Source: Pontibacterium granulatum (GTDB taxonomy: Bacteria > Pseudomonadota > Gammaproteobacteria > Pseudomonadales > Balneatricaceae). From it: a stretch of 64,000 nt of DNA. Shown here in pieces: positions 7,400 through 15,634 of the stretch. Made by a program: the position numbers and the translations under genes. Every line of letters begins with the position of its first letter. The first letter of the stretch is position 1. The notes under the pieces are model-generated. The model saw only the letters and a program-made list of their open reading frames with translations, was not told the origin of the DNA and searched no databases. The stretch covers positions 1 through 64,000 of the forward strand of contig NZ_JASBRH010000019.1 in NCBI RefSeq assembly GCF_029961155.1, in the 5' to 3' direction.

Positions 7400-8809
7400 A
7401 TGATGGCTCTTAAACGCAGAGAGTTCCTAAAACTGGCGGCAACGAGTCTATGTGCTTTACCCCTGGGTATTCAGGCGCGGCTGGTTTATGCCGGGCAGAA
7501 AATCGAGCTTATTTTGCAGCCTGAGCAGCGGGCATGGTTTGGTGATTCATACCAGCCGACTGTGCTGTGGGGGCTAGACCGGGAAGTACTGAGGCTGAAA
7601 CAGAATCAGCCGGTCGAGATTGTCGTTAAAAACCAACTGCCAGAAGCAACCAGCCTACACTGGCATGGCCTGCGCATCGACAACGCGATGGATGGTGTCA
7701 GTGGCCTTACTCAGCAGGCAATTGAACCGGGAGAAGAGTTTGTATACCGTTTTACGCCCAAGGATGCGGGTACCTACTGGGTGCATGCCCACCACAATAC
7801 CTATCAGCAACTGGCCCGAGGGCTATATCTGCCTTTGATTGTAGAGGAAAGCACAGAATATCCGGTGGATCAGGATCATCTCCTTGTGCTGGATGACTGG
7901 CGTCTTAATAAAGATGCTCAGCTGGATCTTAAGTCTTTAGGCAATATGCATGAGTGGTCCCATGGCGGGAGAATGGGCAATGTCCTTACCGTCAACCGCC
8001 AGGTCAAACCCCGGCTTCAGGTTCGGGCCGGTTCCCGAAATCGTTTACGGGTACTCAATGCTGCAAATTCAAGGATTATGGCCTCTTCAAGGATTATGGC
8101 CTCGGAGTTTACCGGGGTTAACGCCTGGATCGTTGCCAAGGATGGTCAGCCGTTGGCAGCGCCTATACGGTTTGAGGATCCATTGATTCTTGCTCCGGCG
8201 GAGCGGTATGACCTGATAGTTGATATACCCGCTGACTGGCAGGGTGAACAGCCAATATATGAGGTCAGTACCCAAAAACGTTATGCGGGAGCTTTCTGGG
8301 ATGTATTGTTACCCAGCGTAGCGATTCATCATGATAGTCCCACTGCCCTGCCTGCGAACCCTTTATTCAGTTTGTCTGATAGAAAAGCAGATCACCACGT
8401 GCAACTGATGATGGAGGGCGGTGCGATGGGCGGTTTGCGTAAAGCGGTTTATCAGAACAAAAGTATGGGAGTAAGAGAACTTATCCAGCATAAGCAGATC
8501 TGGGCGTTTAATGGTGTTGCTAACTTACCGGATGAGCCGCTGCTGACCGCCAAGTCTGGGGATGTGGTTGAGATAGTGATGGACAATAACACACGATGGC
8601 CCCATGGGATGCACCTGCATGGTCATCACTTTCAAACCAACTCTAATCGCTATCAGGAGGGTATATGGCACGATACTCTGCTGATGGAGCGGGGTGAAAA
8701 AGTTGTAATCCGCTTTCAGGCCGGATTGCCGGGAAAATGGTTGATACATTGCCATATGATTGAGCATCAGGCCGCCGGAATGGTGACCTGGTTTGAGGTA
8801 ACAGCCTGA
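7400..8809 (+). CDS. Tat-exported multicopper oxidase
   Basis: A 469-residue three-domain cupredoxin enzyme. The N-terminus carries a twin-arginine signal (KRREFLKL, then a hydrophobic stretch). The four copper-binding motifs are intact: HWHG (about residue 86), HAHH (about 128), HGHHF (about 406) and HCHMIEH (about 450). Enzymes of this group (CueO, CopA, PcoA) oxidise Cu(I) or other substrates with reduction of oxygen to water. The start is one of two adjacent ATGs (7400, 7403) behind AGGAG. It lacks the long Met-rich segment of CueO. An in-frame 18-bp tandem duplication (8068-8103) inserts six residues, SRIMAS twice in a row. Confidence 0.9.
   Translation: MMALKRREFLKLAATSLCALPLGIQARLVYAGQKIELILQPEQRAWFGDSYQPTVLWGLDREVLRLKQNQPVEIVVKNQLPEATSLHWHGLRIDNAMDGVSGLTQQAIEPGEEFVYRFTPKDAGTYWVHAHHNTYQQLARGLYLPLIVEESTEYPVDQDHLLVLDDWRLNKDAQLDLKSLGNMHEWSHGGRMGNVLTVNRQVKPRLQVRAGSRNRLRVLNAANSRIMASSRIMASEFTGVNAWIVAKDGQPLAAPIRFEDPLILAPAERYDLIVDIPADWQGEQPIYEVSTQKRYAGAFWDVLLPSVAIHHDSPTALPANPLFSLSDRKADHHVQLMMEGGAMGGLRKAVYQNKSMGVRELIQHKQIWAFNGVANLPDEPLLTAKSGDVVEIVMDNNTRWPHGMHLHGHHFQTNSNRYQEGIWHDTLLMERGEKVVIRFQAGLPGKWLIHCHMIEHQAAGMVTWFEVTA
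8068..8103 (+). repeat. 18-bp exact tandem duplication in the oxidase gene
   Basis: The unit TTCAAGGATTATGGCCTC occurs at 8068-8085 and again at 8086-8103 without a mismatch. It keeps the reading frame and doubles the peptide SRIMAS in the second cupredoxin domain. An exact copy suggests a recent replication-slippage event. Confidence 0.95.
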
Positions 8810-8849
8810 TTCTTAGTGCAGAATTTTTATTGGAGATAGGGAGATAGAT

Positions 8850-9080
8850 ATGTGGAATGACGGTTCAGGATGGTACATGTTTGGTCATGGTATGGGGATG
8901 TTATTCTGGCTGGTAATTTTGGTGCTGGTCATTTGGTTTCTGGTCAGACTGATTTCAGGTAAGGGCAACAATGAAGAGAAAGCCTCTCCCCAGGACATCC
9001 TGGCAGAGCGATATGCGCGGGGAGAGATTGACGAGGATGAGTATAAAAAGCGTAAGGCTGTTCTGGATAAAGAAAGCTAA
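8850..9080 (+). CDS. SHOCT-domain small membrane protein
   Basis: A 76-residue protein with a Gly/Met/Trp-rich N-terminus, one transmembrane helix (about residues 18-35) and a C-terminal SHOCT motif (about 47-73, with the pattern ILAERYARGEIDEDEYKKRK). Such short proteins are frequent in heavy-metal operons and their function is unknown. It is the last gene of the copper operon, 40 bp behind the oxidase gene and just before a terminator. The start ATG has GGGAG seven bases or so upstream. Confidence 0.8.
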   Translation: MWNDGSGWYMFGHGMGMLFWLVILVLVIWFLVRLISGKGNNEEKASPQDILAERYARGEIDEDEYKKRKAVLDKES

Positions 9081-9089
9081 TCTTCGTAT

Positions 9090-9129
9090 AAAAAAGCTGG
9101 CAACCGGATATTCCTGACGCCAGCTTTTT
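9090..9129. terminator. Bidirectional intrinsic terminator
   Basis: Inverted repeat AAAAAGCTGGC (9091-9101) and GCCAGCTTTTTC (9119-9130) flanking a 17-nt loop. It separates the rightward copper operon from the leftward YncE-type gene, whose stop is at 9137, and serves both. Confidence 0.85.
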
Positions 9130-9136
9130 CTTTCGG

Positions 9137-10138
9137 TTACTGATTTATAATGCTCATCTGGTGCCCCTCACCAGCTGGAAGCTGAAAGCTGTTGATCAAC
9201 TGAAAAGATGATTGGTCAATCACCCAGACAGTTGGCTCTGAACGGCTGGATATATATACCTTGCCTGTACCCGTGATGGTATTCAGATGATAGGGCTTAG
9301 GAGATAGCGGTACCGTCACTTTATCGCCTGTTTCCGGTGTGAAGACAATAAGCTTGCTTTCAGACTTACTACTGATATACAGGTGATTACCATCATCGCT
9401 GATATCCAATCCATGTAGATTTGCTGCAATACTAAATTCCTGCCTCTTCTCTGGCGAATTTAAAGGGATGATTGAAAGAGTGCCTTTACGGGAGTTGTTT
9501 ACGTAGAGCATAGATTCGTCTTTGGATAACACCATATGTTCTGGCGAAGGGCCTGCATCGAAGGTACGTGTTATCTCCCATTTTTCAATGCTGACCTCCT
9601 GAATTGTGTTGGCACCGCTGTTACTTACATATGCTCTTTTCCCATCATCGGTAACAAGGACGTAGTAAGGAGCGTTGTTGGTTTCGATCAGCTTTATCTG
9701 CGAGGTGCTTTGCATATCAACCACACTGACATGATTGCGAGTCGGATGAGTTGATAGAACGTAGCGCCCATCTGGCGTAATTGCTTGGTGGTGTGACCAA
9801 CCAGCCACTGGAATCGTTTGCATCACATGACCATGAGCGGGATGGATCAGAAACAGGTTACTGTTATTTTCATCACCAGCATTGTTTTTCTCAGCATTTT
9901 CATAAATGCTGCCGGCCAGTAAGTATTCTCCATCCGGTGTCGCGACCAGACCGTGGGGATTTTTAACCCCTGTATAGTGTTCAATGACTTTATCAGTTGC
10001 GGCATCGACCGCTACCACGCCATTACCTGAGCCTAAGGGGATATACACTGTCGGGGCAGAAAAAGCCGATAGTGAGTAAAGAAAGCTGGAAAAACCGATC
10101 AGCATAAATGAAGTTTGTTTAGCTTTGTTGGTTTTCAT
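9137..10138 (-). CDS. Exported YncE/YVTN-type beta-propeller protein
   Basis: A 333-residue protein: signal peptide (about 1-28), then a run of roughly seven 40-residue beta-propeller blades with the typical motifs VVDMQ, RAYVSNSGANTIQEV and NHLYISSKSES. These exported propellers are found next to c-type cytochromes, multicopper oxidases and metal-resistance genes; their ligand is usually unknown. RBS GAGGGATC precedes the ATG. It is the last gene of a leftward trio after the Cys-rich protein and the DUF2933 protein, 14 bp behind the latter. The fold is related to the beta subunit at the right end of the window but sequence similarity looks limited to the repeats. Confidence 0.8.
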   Translation of the reverse strand: MKTNKAKQTSFMLIGFSSFLYSLSAFSAPTVYIPLGSGNGVVAVDAATDKVIEHYTGVKNPHGLVATPDGEYLLAGSIYENAEKNNAGDENNSNLFLIHPAHGHVMQTIPVAGWSHHQAITPDGRYVLSTHPTRNHVSVVDMQSTSQIKLIETNNAPYYVLVTDDGKRAYVSNSGANTIQEVSIEKWEITRTFDAGPSPEHMVLSKDESMLYVNNSRKGTLSIIPLNSPEKRQEFSIAANLHGLDISDDGNHLYISSKSESKLIVFTPETGDKVTVPLSPKPYHLNTITGTGKVYISSRSEPTVWVIDQSSFQLINSFQLPAGEGHQMSIINQ

Positions 10139-10152
10139 TGCAGATCCCTCTG

Positions 10153-10428
10153 TTAAAAGTCTTTTTGAATGTATGTGCTCTGTTTTGCTGACTGACGACC
10201 TGTCTTTTCTGGTTCTGTCGGCTCAGCGGAGGCTTCCTTTTCCTGATGGCAGTCGTTCCCCATACCTTTCATCATGAAAATATGCATTAAGGGGCAAACC
10301 AGAAAAAACAGCGCTGTTTGCCAGCTTGTGTCAGTGAAAAGAAAGAAGTATCCGGCAATAGCAACACAGCCTGCCATCATCAGGTTATGGCCGTTTTTCC
10401 ACCATGGAGTGTTGTGATCATGTTTCAT
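10153..10428 (-). CDS. DUF2933 small membrane protein
   Basis: A 91-residue protein with a His/Trp-containing N-terminus (HDHNTPWWKNGHNLMM), two transmembrane helices (about residues 15-30 and 36-52) and a charged cytoplasmic tail with one Cys. It matches DUF2933, often called a copper- or heavy-metal-associated membrane protein. GAGGAAATC gives its ribosome-binding site. Located 14 bp before the YncE-type gene. Function unknown. Confidence 0.75.
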   Translation of the reverse strand: MKHDHNTPWWKNGHNLMMAGCVAIAGYFFLFTDTSWQTALFFLVCPLMHIFMMKGMGNDCHQEKEASAEPTEPEKTGRQSAKQSTYIQKDF

Positions 10429-10495
10429 TGTGATTTCCTCAATAAAATATATGAAGCCCGTCTCTGGTCAGAGAAGGCTGAGTTTTATGGGGAAA

Positions 10496-10852
10496 TCAGG
10501 CTATAGGAGGTCTTATAGAGGGTTCTGTAAATGGGGGAAGGGGGGAAGACGCAAAAACAGGTTTGTTGTAGCTGTCAGGCATATCAAGGCTGCTGTACTG
10601 ACTAGCGCCTATAAATGCACTAGATACCCCACAAGGGCTTAAGCAGGCAAGGGTACACTCGGCTGAGCAACCGGACTGTTGGCTGACGCTGATGGCATCT
10701 GAATTAAGATACATCGTATCAGTTGTAACGTTACATGCGGCACTGTTAATCTGTGATCCGGAATGTGGCATGCCGCTAGTGAAAAACTGGCTGCTGAAGG
10801 CAGTAAAAAACAGGGCCAACAACAGGCTAAATAACAATCTTTGCCGTTTCAT
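10496..10852 (-). CDS. Small Cys-rich exported protein
   Basis: A 118-residue protein. The start at 10852 is chosen because it opens directly with a Lys/Arg-rich n-region and hydrophobic signal (about 1-25). The mature part has six Cys, five of them clustered as C-x3-C-x3-C-x3-C within CSAECTLACLSPC and one further upstream. I recognise no family. The Cys cluster and location at the head of the leftward trio suggest metal binding or disulfide chemistry, perhaps as a partner of ScsC; this is inference. A TATAAT -10 sequence lies on the minus strand at 10891-10886. Confidence 0.6.
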   Translation of the reverse strand: MKRQRLLFSLLLALFFTAFSSQFFTSGMPHSGSQINSAACNVTTDTMYLNSDAISVSQQSGCSAECTLACLSPCGVSSAFIGASQYSSLDMPDSYNKPVFASSPLPPFTEPSIRPPIA

Positions 10853-10946
10853 TGTCTCGCGATAATCCACCGTTTTGCAGACACGATTATAGTGACATAA
10901 GGATCTGCTCTGAGTTCATTTACATAATATGTTTCTGGGTAGGACT

Positions 10947-10960
10947 TTGATGTGGATCAC
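10947..10960 (-). promoter_or_regulatory. FNR/Anr-like box
   Basis: TTGAT-GTGG-ATCAC matches the FNR/Anr consensus TTGAT-N4-ATCAA in nine of ten defined positions. It lies about 95 bp before the start codon of the Cys-rich gene and about 60 bp upstream of a TATAAT -10 element. The distance would fit class I activation only loosely. The other side of the box (10961-11351) shows no gene. Confidence 0.4.
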
Positions 10961-11351
10961 ATTGTTCTTTTAAGCACTTTCTCGAATGCTCCTCCAATAC
11001 ACGTACAGTGCCACGCCTATCAATGGCTCAAGTCGTGAGCTTTCGCTATGGTCATAAGATGTACTGAAGAACAGAGCAGGTAATCATTCTTGTTTTCTGG
11101 ATACTCTTGCTCATCTTAAGATCACGATTATCTACACCGGAGTTGATAGGGGTAAAACCAGAGATAATCCGGTGTACCCACCACAAAATGTATGAGCCTC
11201 TGTTTGTTACAATTGTTTTGTTCGCCTTGCGCCATCAGTAATCAGCAGGACTTCACTTCACCAGTGTCGAAGCTCGGTGTCGGCATCAGGAGGCTAGTCT
11301 GTATCGCTTCGACACTGAATATAACCACTATTGTGCTGCTTGGTAGAGAGT
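10961..11351. other. No gene seen
   Basis: About 390 bp between the FNR-like box and the first recognisable brxL sequence. No intact reading frame of substance or RNA gene is seen. The last 150 bp may be further decayed brxL or another BREX gene, but I could not match it. Confidence 0.4.
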
Positions 11352-12354
11352 CCATGTGGAGATTATCAAACGGATTGAGTCCGCTTTCTTCGACTGCTTC
11401 CATGCCTTATATCCCTGGCTGGGAGATACCCAAGACGCAGCCAGAGTTCTTTACAAATAAATATGGTCTGATCGTTGATTACCTGGCCGAGTATTATCGT
11501 GAGATGTGTAAGCGCAGCTTCGCCGATGCCATCGATAAATACTTTAAACTGTGCAATAACCTGAACCAGCGTGATGTGATTGCGGTGCGCAAGACGGTTT
11601 CCGGCCAGCTGAAGCTCCTGTATTCATACGGTGAATTCAGAAAAGACGATGTGCGGAATGCCTGGAGTATGCATTGCAGATACGTAGCCGGATTAATGAG
11701 CGGTTGTAGAAGGTCGGTGGTATGGAGTTTTACGATGTGCATTTCAGCTACATCGACAACAACAGCTTGTAAGAACATTTTGTTATGGTTAAAGAGCAGG
11801 GCGGCGGTGTACTTATCCAGGAGGGCCTTGGCAAATCCACACCATTGGCCTTAGCAACAAGGGGATGCCTGGACTGTACCGATTGGAGCTTCAGGTAACC
11901 AAGGGTACTGGCAAGCTGGCTACCTCAGGCCTGTGGAATTCCAGTGCGGCCAAGCAGCAAGTTAAGATCGCTTTTAATTTCTTCAAGGCCAATGCATCGC
12001 GGATCAGTGTTTCGGCCAAGGTGATGGACCATGATTTCCACCTGCTTGTGGTCGAGCTTCAAAACACGGGACCACTGAATCATCTGGCGCTATCCAGCCT
12101 GGTCGCCTTTCCATCTGGCCTTTTAGGTAAACCGGCACTGGGGCAAATGGTGGTGCAGGGTGATATGAGTCTGGGAGGCAGTGTGACACCAGTTGAGAGC
12201 ATTGCTGAGTGCCTTCAGGTCGCAGCGGGTCGCCCTGCCGATGAGCAGTGCAGCTGATATCCCATCCATTCCAGCAGAGTTGTTCACCAAGTTCCAGACG
12301 CGCTTTTATACGGATCCAGTCGATGCGGTGTTCAAGGCATTGGGGGTGGATTGA
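11352..12354 (+). pseudogene. brxL: Decayed brxL (BREX Lon-like protease), C-terminal half
   Basis: Across three frames the translation reads as the C-terminal half of BrxL: EIIKRIESAFFDCFHA, PGWEIPKTQPEFFTNKYG, SFADAIDKYFKLCNNLNQRD, GGMEFYDVHFSYID, GLYRLELQVTKGTGKLATSG, MVVQGDMSLGGSVTPVES and finally IPAELFTKFQTRFY followed by DPVDAVFKALGVD and a stop at 12354. The product is broken by frameshifts near 11400 and 11655 and by in-frame TAG and TAA stops near 11708 and 11770, with more shifts later. BrxL is an essential part of type I BREX phage defence. The N-terminal half and all other brx genes are absent here. This was once a BREX locus on the island. Confidence 0.85.
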
Positions 12355-12468
12355 TCCATTAATACGTTGAAGTAGACTTTTCAGTAAAATGTGTTGGCTG
12401 TCTTATAGGGGCGGCCGTACATATTTGGGTTGTTATAACGGCCTTCAGGGAGGGAAGGGGATTAGTGT

Positions 12469-12921
12469 CTAAGTGGTAATGATCGCCTCAAATATCGGCA
12501 AGAATTCATCGTTCTTGGTCCAGAAATTGTGTGCCACAAATACCACTGCCGTCATCTCTTTATGGGACAGAGCAACTACTTTGCAGAAGAAATTATAGTG
12601 CGCGTCTTTATCCAATAGCCATTCTTGATTGACGAAGTGGTGAGCAAGATCGTAGTGCTCCCAATTTGCAGTAATACAGCTCTTCCAGCTTTCCACAAGC
12701 TGTTCTTGTGACAGTTGTTCGGCAAAATCAGAGAGGCTGAAGCCTTGCAAAGCTTCCATTGCCGCATACCATTCTTGCTGATTGAAATCGATGCTTTTTG
12801 CCTGCTCGGTCATCTCGCTGGCAAACTGCTGCTGAGTGTGATCGCTGGTTGCATCGCCATAATACAGCTTCGGCAGCAGAGCATTGATCGCTTCTGGGGT
12901 AGTGATTGGGTTTTCAAACAT
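12469..12921 (-). CDS. Hypothetical protein, acidic, soluble
   Basis: A 150-residue protein without signal peptide or membrane segment. It is rich in aromatic residues and acidic, with several Trp and His (ANWEHYDLAHHF). No family recognised. A good ribosome-binding site (GGAGAT, spacing about 6) supports the start. It follows the next minus-strand gene by 38 bp and is likely cotranscribed. Small acidic proteins of this kind are common on plasmids and integrative elements; some inhibit host or rival systems, but nothing specific is seen. Confidence 0.6.
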   Translation of the reverse strand: MFENPITTPEAINALLPKLYYGDATSDHTQQQFASEMTEQAKSIDFNQQEWYAAMEALQGFSLSDFAEQLSQEQLVESWKSCITANWEHYDLAHHFVNQEWLLDKDAHYNFFCKVVALSHKEMTAVVFVAHNFWTKNDEFLPIFEAIITT

Positions 12922-12959
12922 AGGATTATCTCCAGTGGATTAGTAATGAGTTAATAGGG

Positions 12960-13685
12960 TTATGCCACTTCTAAAAAGGCATTGATATTGGCGTCTGCGT
13001 ACAGTTCTTTTGCCTGTGATGACAAACCGAAGAATTCGATGACTTCATCTTCACGTTCGCATACAGCACCGTTGTAACTGCTCCAGATGTTGCCCTGTGA
13101 GTATGTATCGACAATAGTTTCGCAGATGTATTTGCCTTGTTGCGTGCGGTACAGGTTCATTGTTTCTCGGCCGCCGGTTGTTGAGTCTGTTGCTGAGGCA
13201 ATCTGCTCGCCGGTAAACTTTATGGCGCGATCGTTATCGCGTTCTACCGTGTAATTTTTCATATATTTTGTTTCCTTTAGGTCTATTGCTTCAAATCCAG
13301 GAGCTGGCAGTTGCTCTTGTACGGTTGTTTCCCAATCGTTGTCGTTCAGTAGTTCATCAAGGGCATCCTGAATCTCCCAGTGTGCGAGTTCGTCGGCTTC
13401 ATCATCAACAACGCAGGCGTTGTAAAGTTCTATCGTGATGTTTTCATCACGGCTGATATTAAAATCGAATGCGCTTTTATAGGTTTCTTCACCGCCTTCT
13501 GCTCGCCAACCAAAGCTGATAGCGATCCCGCACTCTGTCTCCAGGCTAATGTCGCCATACGCCCATGATTCAAAGCGAAAATATTCATCCCCTTCATCAT
13601 GTCGACAAAACTCATCGTTCAGGATGTTGCAGGCTGAGGGAGAGAATGGAAGCGAAAGCAGCTCTTCCTTCGTCAGTGTTTTCAT
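12960..13685 (-). CDS. Two-part hypothetical protein of mobile-element type
   Basis: A 241-residue protein with two distinct halves. Residues 1-135 are acidic and unrecognised. Residues from 142 on (starting MKNYTVERDNDRAIKFTGEQ) resemble a free-standing plasmid/ICE protein of about 100 residues that has a conserved ERD-x-DR-x-x-KFTGE start and ends with FFG-x(5)-KELY. An internal ATG at 13262 with AAAGGAAAC upstream could start that second half by itself. The overall start has GAGGAC before it. So this may be a fusion, or one frame that gives two products. Function unknown. Confidence 0.65.
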   Translation of the reverse strand: MKTLTKEELLSLPFSPSACNILNDEFCRHDEGDEYFRFESWAYGDISLETECGIAISFGWRAEGGEETYKSAFDFNISRDENITIELYNACVVDDEADELAHWEIQDALDELLNDNDWETTVQEQLPAPGFEAIDLKETKYMKNYTVERDNDRAIKFTGEQIASATDSTTGGRETMNLYRTQQGKYICETIVDTYSQGNIWSSYNGAVCEREDEVIEFFGLSSQAKELYADANINAFLEVA

Positions 13686-13846
13686 AGATGTCCTCTTGTC
13701 TGATCAATTGAATACAGCTTAATTATATAATTGACTGGAATTAAATCAATATAAAAATGTTAATAAAGTGTGGTTTTTATAGATTTTTTTTAGAAAAATA
13801 TTTAATATTTTGTATATTATGTGTATTTGGTGCAGTTGGTACGAGT

Positions 13847-14938
13847 ATGAGTAGTGATGGAAGGCCATCGCTTCCCCCTCTGGAAAAGTTGCGTCGGGCG
13901 GCGTTGCGTCAGAAGCGAAGAGTGGATGAATTAGATGCTCTGCTTAAAACAGAAGGGGACGATGCGGATGAGATTGCGCAAAGGAAGGGGCCTGGTGCGC
14001 GTCCAAAGTCTCGAAGCGAGCGTCGTGAATACGAGCAAGCAAAGCTGGATTTTGTCCTGAAAGAGATTGTTGAGCAGGAAAAACTTGAGGGTGTGGAGCA
14101 CGTACCTTTAGACAATCTGTCTATTCCAGCTTCAGCGAGTGCATCCCCCGTCGGACGTCCACCCAAAGATGAATTATCGATCCTTGATCGTAAGCTTGCC
14201 CTTGCTAAGCGAACTCTTGAGCAGACGATGGATGAGTGGGATCGGCTAGGCGTTGAGAAGCCTGAGCCGATCAGCACAACACAGAAGGGTAAACGCAGGG
14301 GCCGAAAACCAAAACCATTCCCTGATCGGGTTAAAGCATTACTGGAAGAAATTCTAAGTACTAAGGCGCAGTTGAGTCAGCTTGAATCTGAGCTGGATGG
14401 ACTGGGCACTCTTCAACGACGTCGTAAATTGCTGAGAGATGAAGCCCGTGAGCTACGTAAGCTGAAACAGACTGGTGAGCATCAGGGCGATGATGTTTCC
14501 TTAATCCAGCGGGATGTGGAATCTACTGAGAAAGACATACAGAGCTTAAGTCACAAAATCAAAGCCGAAGAAATGCGTCTGCTTTATGGAAATGAGCCGA
14601 GTGATGAGGTGGAGGTTATACGGTACTTGCCGCCGATATCCTCGGGGTTGAAGGCCCATAAGGAGCTGGAAAGTCTTATAAACCGTGCTCAGGATAGGCT
14701 CTGTGGCGTTGATATACGGATTGGGGATAACATCTTTGTACAGGTGAAAAGCAGCGCAGAGGCAGCGGAAAGTGAGTGTAAAACGGTCGCTGAAATCGAC
14801 TCTGTTTCTGAGGAAGATGTATTAAAGCTGAAGGATAAAATTGATATCCAGCAGCGATATTTGGAACTGTTGAAGCAGAAGAAGGCTATACAAGATGAGA
14901 TCACAAGGCTTGAGCAAGAATTAAAAGAGGGGAATTGA
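13847..14938 (+). CDS. Coiled-coil protein with AT-hook-like motifs
   Basis: A 363-residue protein. The start at 13847 (MSSDGRPS) is chosen because the 30 codons before it are AT-rich and hydrophobic without a ribosome-binding site; it is not certain. The chain alternates long charged coiled-coil helices with four short minor-groove-binder-like motifs: DGRPS (about 4-8), GARPKS (about 49-54), VGRPPKD (about 100-106) and RRGRKPKPF (about 148-156). The second half (about 155-363) is mainly coiled coil. This looks like a DNA-bridging or nucoid-associated protein. It is coupled (3-bp gap) to a PPP-like phosphatase gene. No known family is recognised. The leader is strikingly AT-rich. Confidence 0.7.
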   Translation: MSSDGRPSLPPLEKLRRAALRQKRRVDELDALLKTEGDDADEIAQRKGPGARPKSRSERREYEQAKLDFVLKEIVEQEKLEGVEHVPLDNLSIPASASASPVGRPPKDELSILDRKLALAKRTLEQTMDEWDRLGVEKPEPISTTQKGKRRGRKPKPFPDRVKALLEEILSTKAQLSQLESELDGLGTLQRRRKLLRDEARELRKLKQTGEHQGDDVSLIQRDVESTEKDIQSLSHKIKAEEMRLLYGNEPSDEVEVIRYLPPISSGLKAHKELESLINRAQDRLCGVDIRIGDNIFVQVKSSAEAAESECKTVAEIDSVSEEDVLKLKDKIDIQQRYLELLKQKKAIQDEITRLEQELKEGN

Positions 14939-14941
14939 CAG

Positions 14942-15634
14942 GTGAAGGGACTGACTCAGCATCGATATATATCCAAAAATGACTCTGGCAAAGACTACTA
15001 TGTTGGCGATATACACGGCTCTTGGGGGGACATGTATGACCTGTTAGAAGATAGGGATTTCGACTTTGAGCATGATCGGCTGTTTGCAACGGGTGATCTG
15101 ATCGACCAGGGGATGGATTCGCCAGGTGCTTTGCGCCTGTTGGAGGAGTCTTGGTTCTTTTCAGTGTTGGGTGGTCGGGAGCTGATGTTGCTTGAGGGGC
15201 AGCATGATGAGCAGGTGCGGGCGCATCACCTGGGTAATGGTGGCGAATGGAGTTATGGATTACACCCAAATAAATTGGCTGGTTATATACGCCTGATCCA
15301 AGAGCACATGCCTCTGGCCATCACCATTGATACGGGGTGGGGGCTGGTGGGGGTTATCCATGCTGAGGCACCTGAAACTTGGAGTTGCCTGACCAGTAAT
15401 GAACTATCAAAAGAGCAATGGCAGGCTTGTTGTAGCGGGAGTAAAGACTATAGGCTGGCAAAAGAGGGGCGTGGACGACTGGTGCCGGGCATCGATATGT
15501 TGGTCAGCGGATCCGTCGGCTGCGATCAATTAATGCGTGGTCCCAATCAGTGCTGGATCGATACCTACGAGCGTAGTGGCTTTTACATCCTGACAACTGA
15601 GGAATTGATAAAAGGTGTCATCAAGGTCAACTGA
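14942..15634 (+). CDS. PPP-family phosphatase-like protein, probably inactive
   Basis: A 230-residue protein of the lambda phosphatase/PrpA group. Intact are GDIHG (residues 22-26) and GDLIDQG (51-57, where the usual Arg is Gln) and the His in GVIHAEA. The next motif, normally GNHE, reads GGRE (77-80), so both the metal-binding Asn and the acid His are gone; the later GHT motif reads SGSVG, so another metal-binding His is gone. Three of the six classical metal/catalytic residues are thus missing. It starts with GTG three bases behind the upstream gene, with GAGGGG as ribosome-binding site. Likely a pseudo-phosphatase that binds rather than cleaves. Confidence 0.8.
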   Translation: MKGLTQHRYISKNDSGKDYYVGDIHGSWGDMYDLLEDRDFDFEHDRLFATGDLIDQGMDSPGALRLLEESWFFSVLGGRELMLLEGQHDEQVRAHHLGNGGEWSYGLHPNKLAGYIRLIQEHMPLAITIDTGWGLVGVIHAEAPETWSCLTSNELSKEQWQACCSGSKDYRLAKEGRGRLVPGIDMLVSGSVGCDQLMRGPNQCWIDTYERSGFYILTTEELIKGVIKVN

